Shown here one piece after another: positions 15,050 through 15,504 of a DNA stretch of 15,504 nt. Location of the stretch: contig SKJD01000489.1 in NCBI GenBank assembly GCA_007116095.1, positions 1-15,504 on the forward strand, written 5' to 3'. The notes beneath the pieces are model-generated. The model was not told the DNA's origin, did no database searches, and saw only the letters and a list, made by a program, of their open reading frames with translations. Position 1 is the first letter of the stretch, and every line of letters begins with the position of its first letter. Both the position numbers and the translations under genes were made by a program. Origin of the DNA: Candidatus Hydrogenedentota bacterium (lineage in GTDB: Bacteria; Hydrogenedentota; Hydrogenedentia; Hydrogenedentales; SCBR16-9).

Positions 15050-15504
15050 ATGACCTTGGCAAGTTTGGAAAAGGCCCCCCCGGCGCAGCATCTGGAACGT
15101 ACTTTTAGCAATAGCAAAGAACCTGCTGCCGGGCGATTTGAGGCCATTCAGCGTGGTGAAGAGGTGACGGCCCATATTCATGAGGAATTGATGCACGAGA
15201 ATTGTATTCTTGACATCGAAAACTTCAACCTCTGGTATGGGGCTACCCAGGCACTCTTTGATATTAGCCTGTCGGTGCCCCACGGAAAAGTCACCGCGTT
15301 GATCGGGCCTTCTGGTTGCGGTAAATCCACCTTGCTGCGATCCGTAAACCGTCTGAATGATCTGATAGACAGTGTGCGTATCACAGGACAAATGCGCCTG
15401 AATGGCGACAACATTTACGCTCCCGGCGTGGATGTGATTGAACTCCGCAAGCGCATGGGGATGGTATTTCAGAAGTCGAATCCCTTTCCCATGAGCATCT
15501 ACGA
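15050..15504 (+). CDS. pstB: Phosphate ABC transporter ATPase PstB, 5' part
   Basis: The first 151 codons of a gene cut by the window end. PstB hydrolyses ATP to drive phosphate import through PstC-PstA. The Walker A motif is GPSGCGKST (86-94), and the Q-loop glutamine is Gln141 in [13 protein letters not shown], a PstB-specific context. The A-loop region NFNLWYG (58-64) is also present. The signature motif, Walker B and switch histidine lie beyond the edge. The ATG at 15050 follows AAGGAG (15035-15040) at a 9-bp spacing. This start gives about 45 residues before the first conserved segment, longer than the short tail of E. coli PstB. An internal in-frame ATG at 15191 (codon 48) would give a standard length but lacks as good a ribosome-binding site. 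Confidence 0.96.
   Translation, partial: MTLASLEKAPPAQHLERTFSNSKEPAAGRFEAIQRGEEVTAHIHEELMHENCILDIENFNLWYGATQALFDISLSVPHGKVTALIGPSGCGKSTLLRSVNRLNDLIDSVRITGQMRLNGDNIYAPGVDVIELRKRMGMVFQKSNPFPMSIY

Overview
The window looks like chromosomal DNA from a moderately GC-rich proteobacterium. A gammaproteobacterium or an Acidithiobacillia-type relative is most likely, but I cannot name a genus. The grounds are an OprP/OprO-type outer-membrane porin (so a Gram-negative), enlarged PstC and PstA permeases, a LexA-like dyad in front of dinB, and tightly packed hyp genes. The mix of [NiFe]-hydrogenase maturation and heme-copper oxidase genes would suit a respiring, possibly hydrogen-using organism, but no hydrogenase structural gene is visible.

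Region 1 (2-2830, + strand): the end of a hyp operon, hypF (3' end only)-hypC-hypD-hypE, with overlapping or nearly touching genes. HypF and HypE make the cyanide ligands, and HypC and HypD assemble the Fe(CN)2CO unit for [NiFe]-hydrogenases.

Region 2 (5137-2844, - strand): a two-gene unit that converges on hypE. It encodes heme-copper oxidase subunit I and a divergent subunit III joined by an ATGA overlap, with no subunit II in sight. Subunit I keeps all metal ligands but lacks the usual D-channel aspartate and K-channel lysine.

Region 3 (5249-6580): dinB (DNA polymerase IV) on the + strand. A candidate promoter in front of it has its -10 hexamer overlapped by a LexA-like dyad. dinB converges on phoU, and the 50 bp between their stop codons consist entirely of a decamer tandem repeat.

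Region 4 (6572-15504): a phosphate-starvation locus. phoU lies on the - strand. A 399-bp AT-rich gap separates it from a divergently transcribed phosphate-type porin, which is followed by pstS-pstC-pstA-pstB (pstB is cut by the window end). A 17-bp hairpin separates the porin from pstS, and an 11-bp-arm hairpin separates pstS from pstC. A 7-4-7 direct repeat 9 bp upstream of a -10 hexamer before pstS, with a related one before the porin, could be divergent PhoB sites. The porin would let phosphate through the outer membrane, PstS would bind it in the periplasm, PstCA would form the channel, PstB would supply ATP hydrolysis, and PhoU would link transport to signalling. PstC and PstA both carry large extracytoplasmic insertions, the most unusual protein architecture here.

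No tRNA, rRNA, CRISPR array, insertion sequence or integrase was found. Nothing clearly marks a new defence or mobile system. The best leads are the channel-altered oxidase pair, the enlarged Pst permease and the regulatory DNA around dinB and the pst genes.
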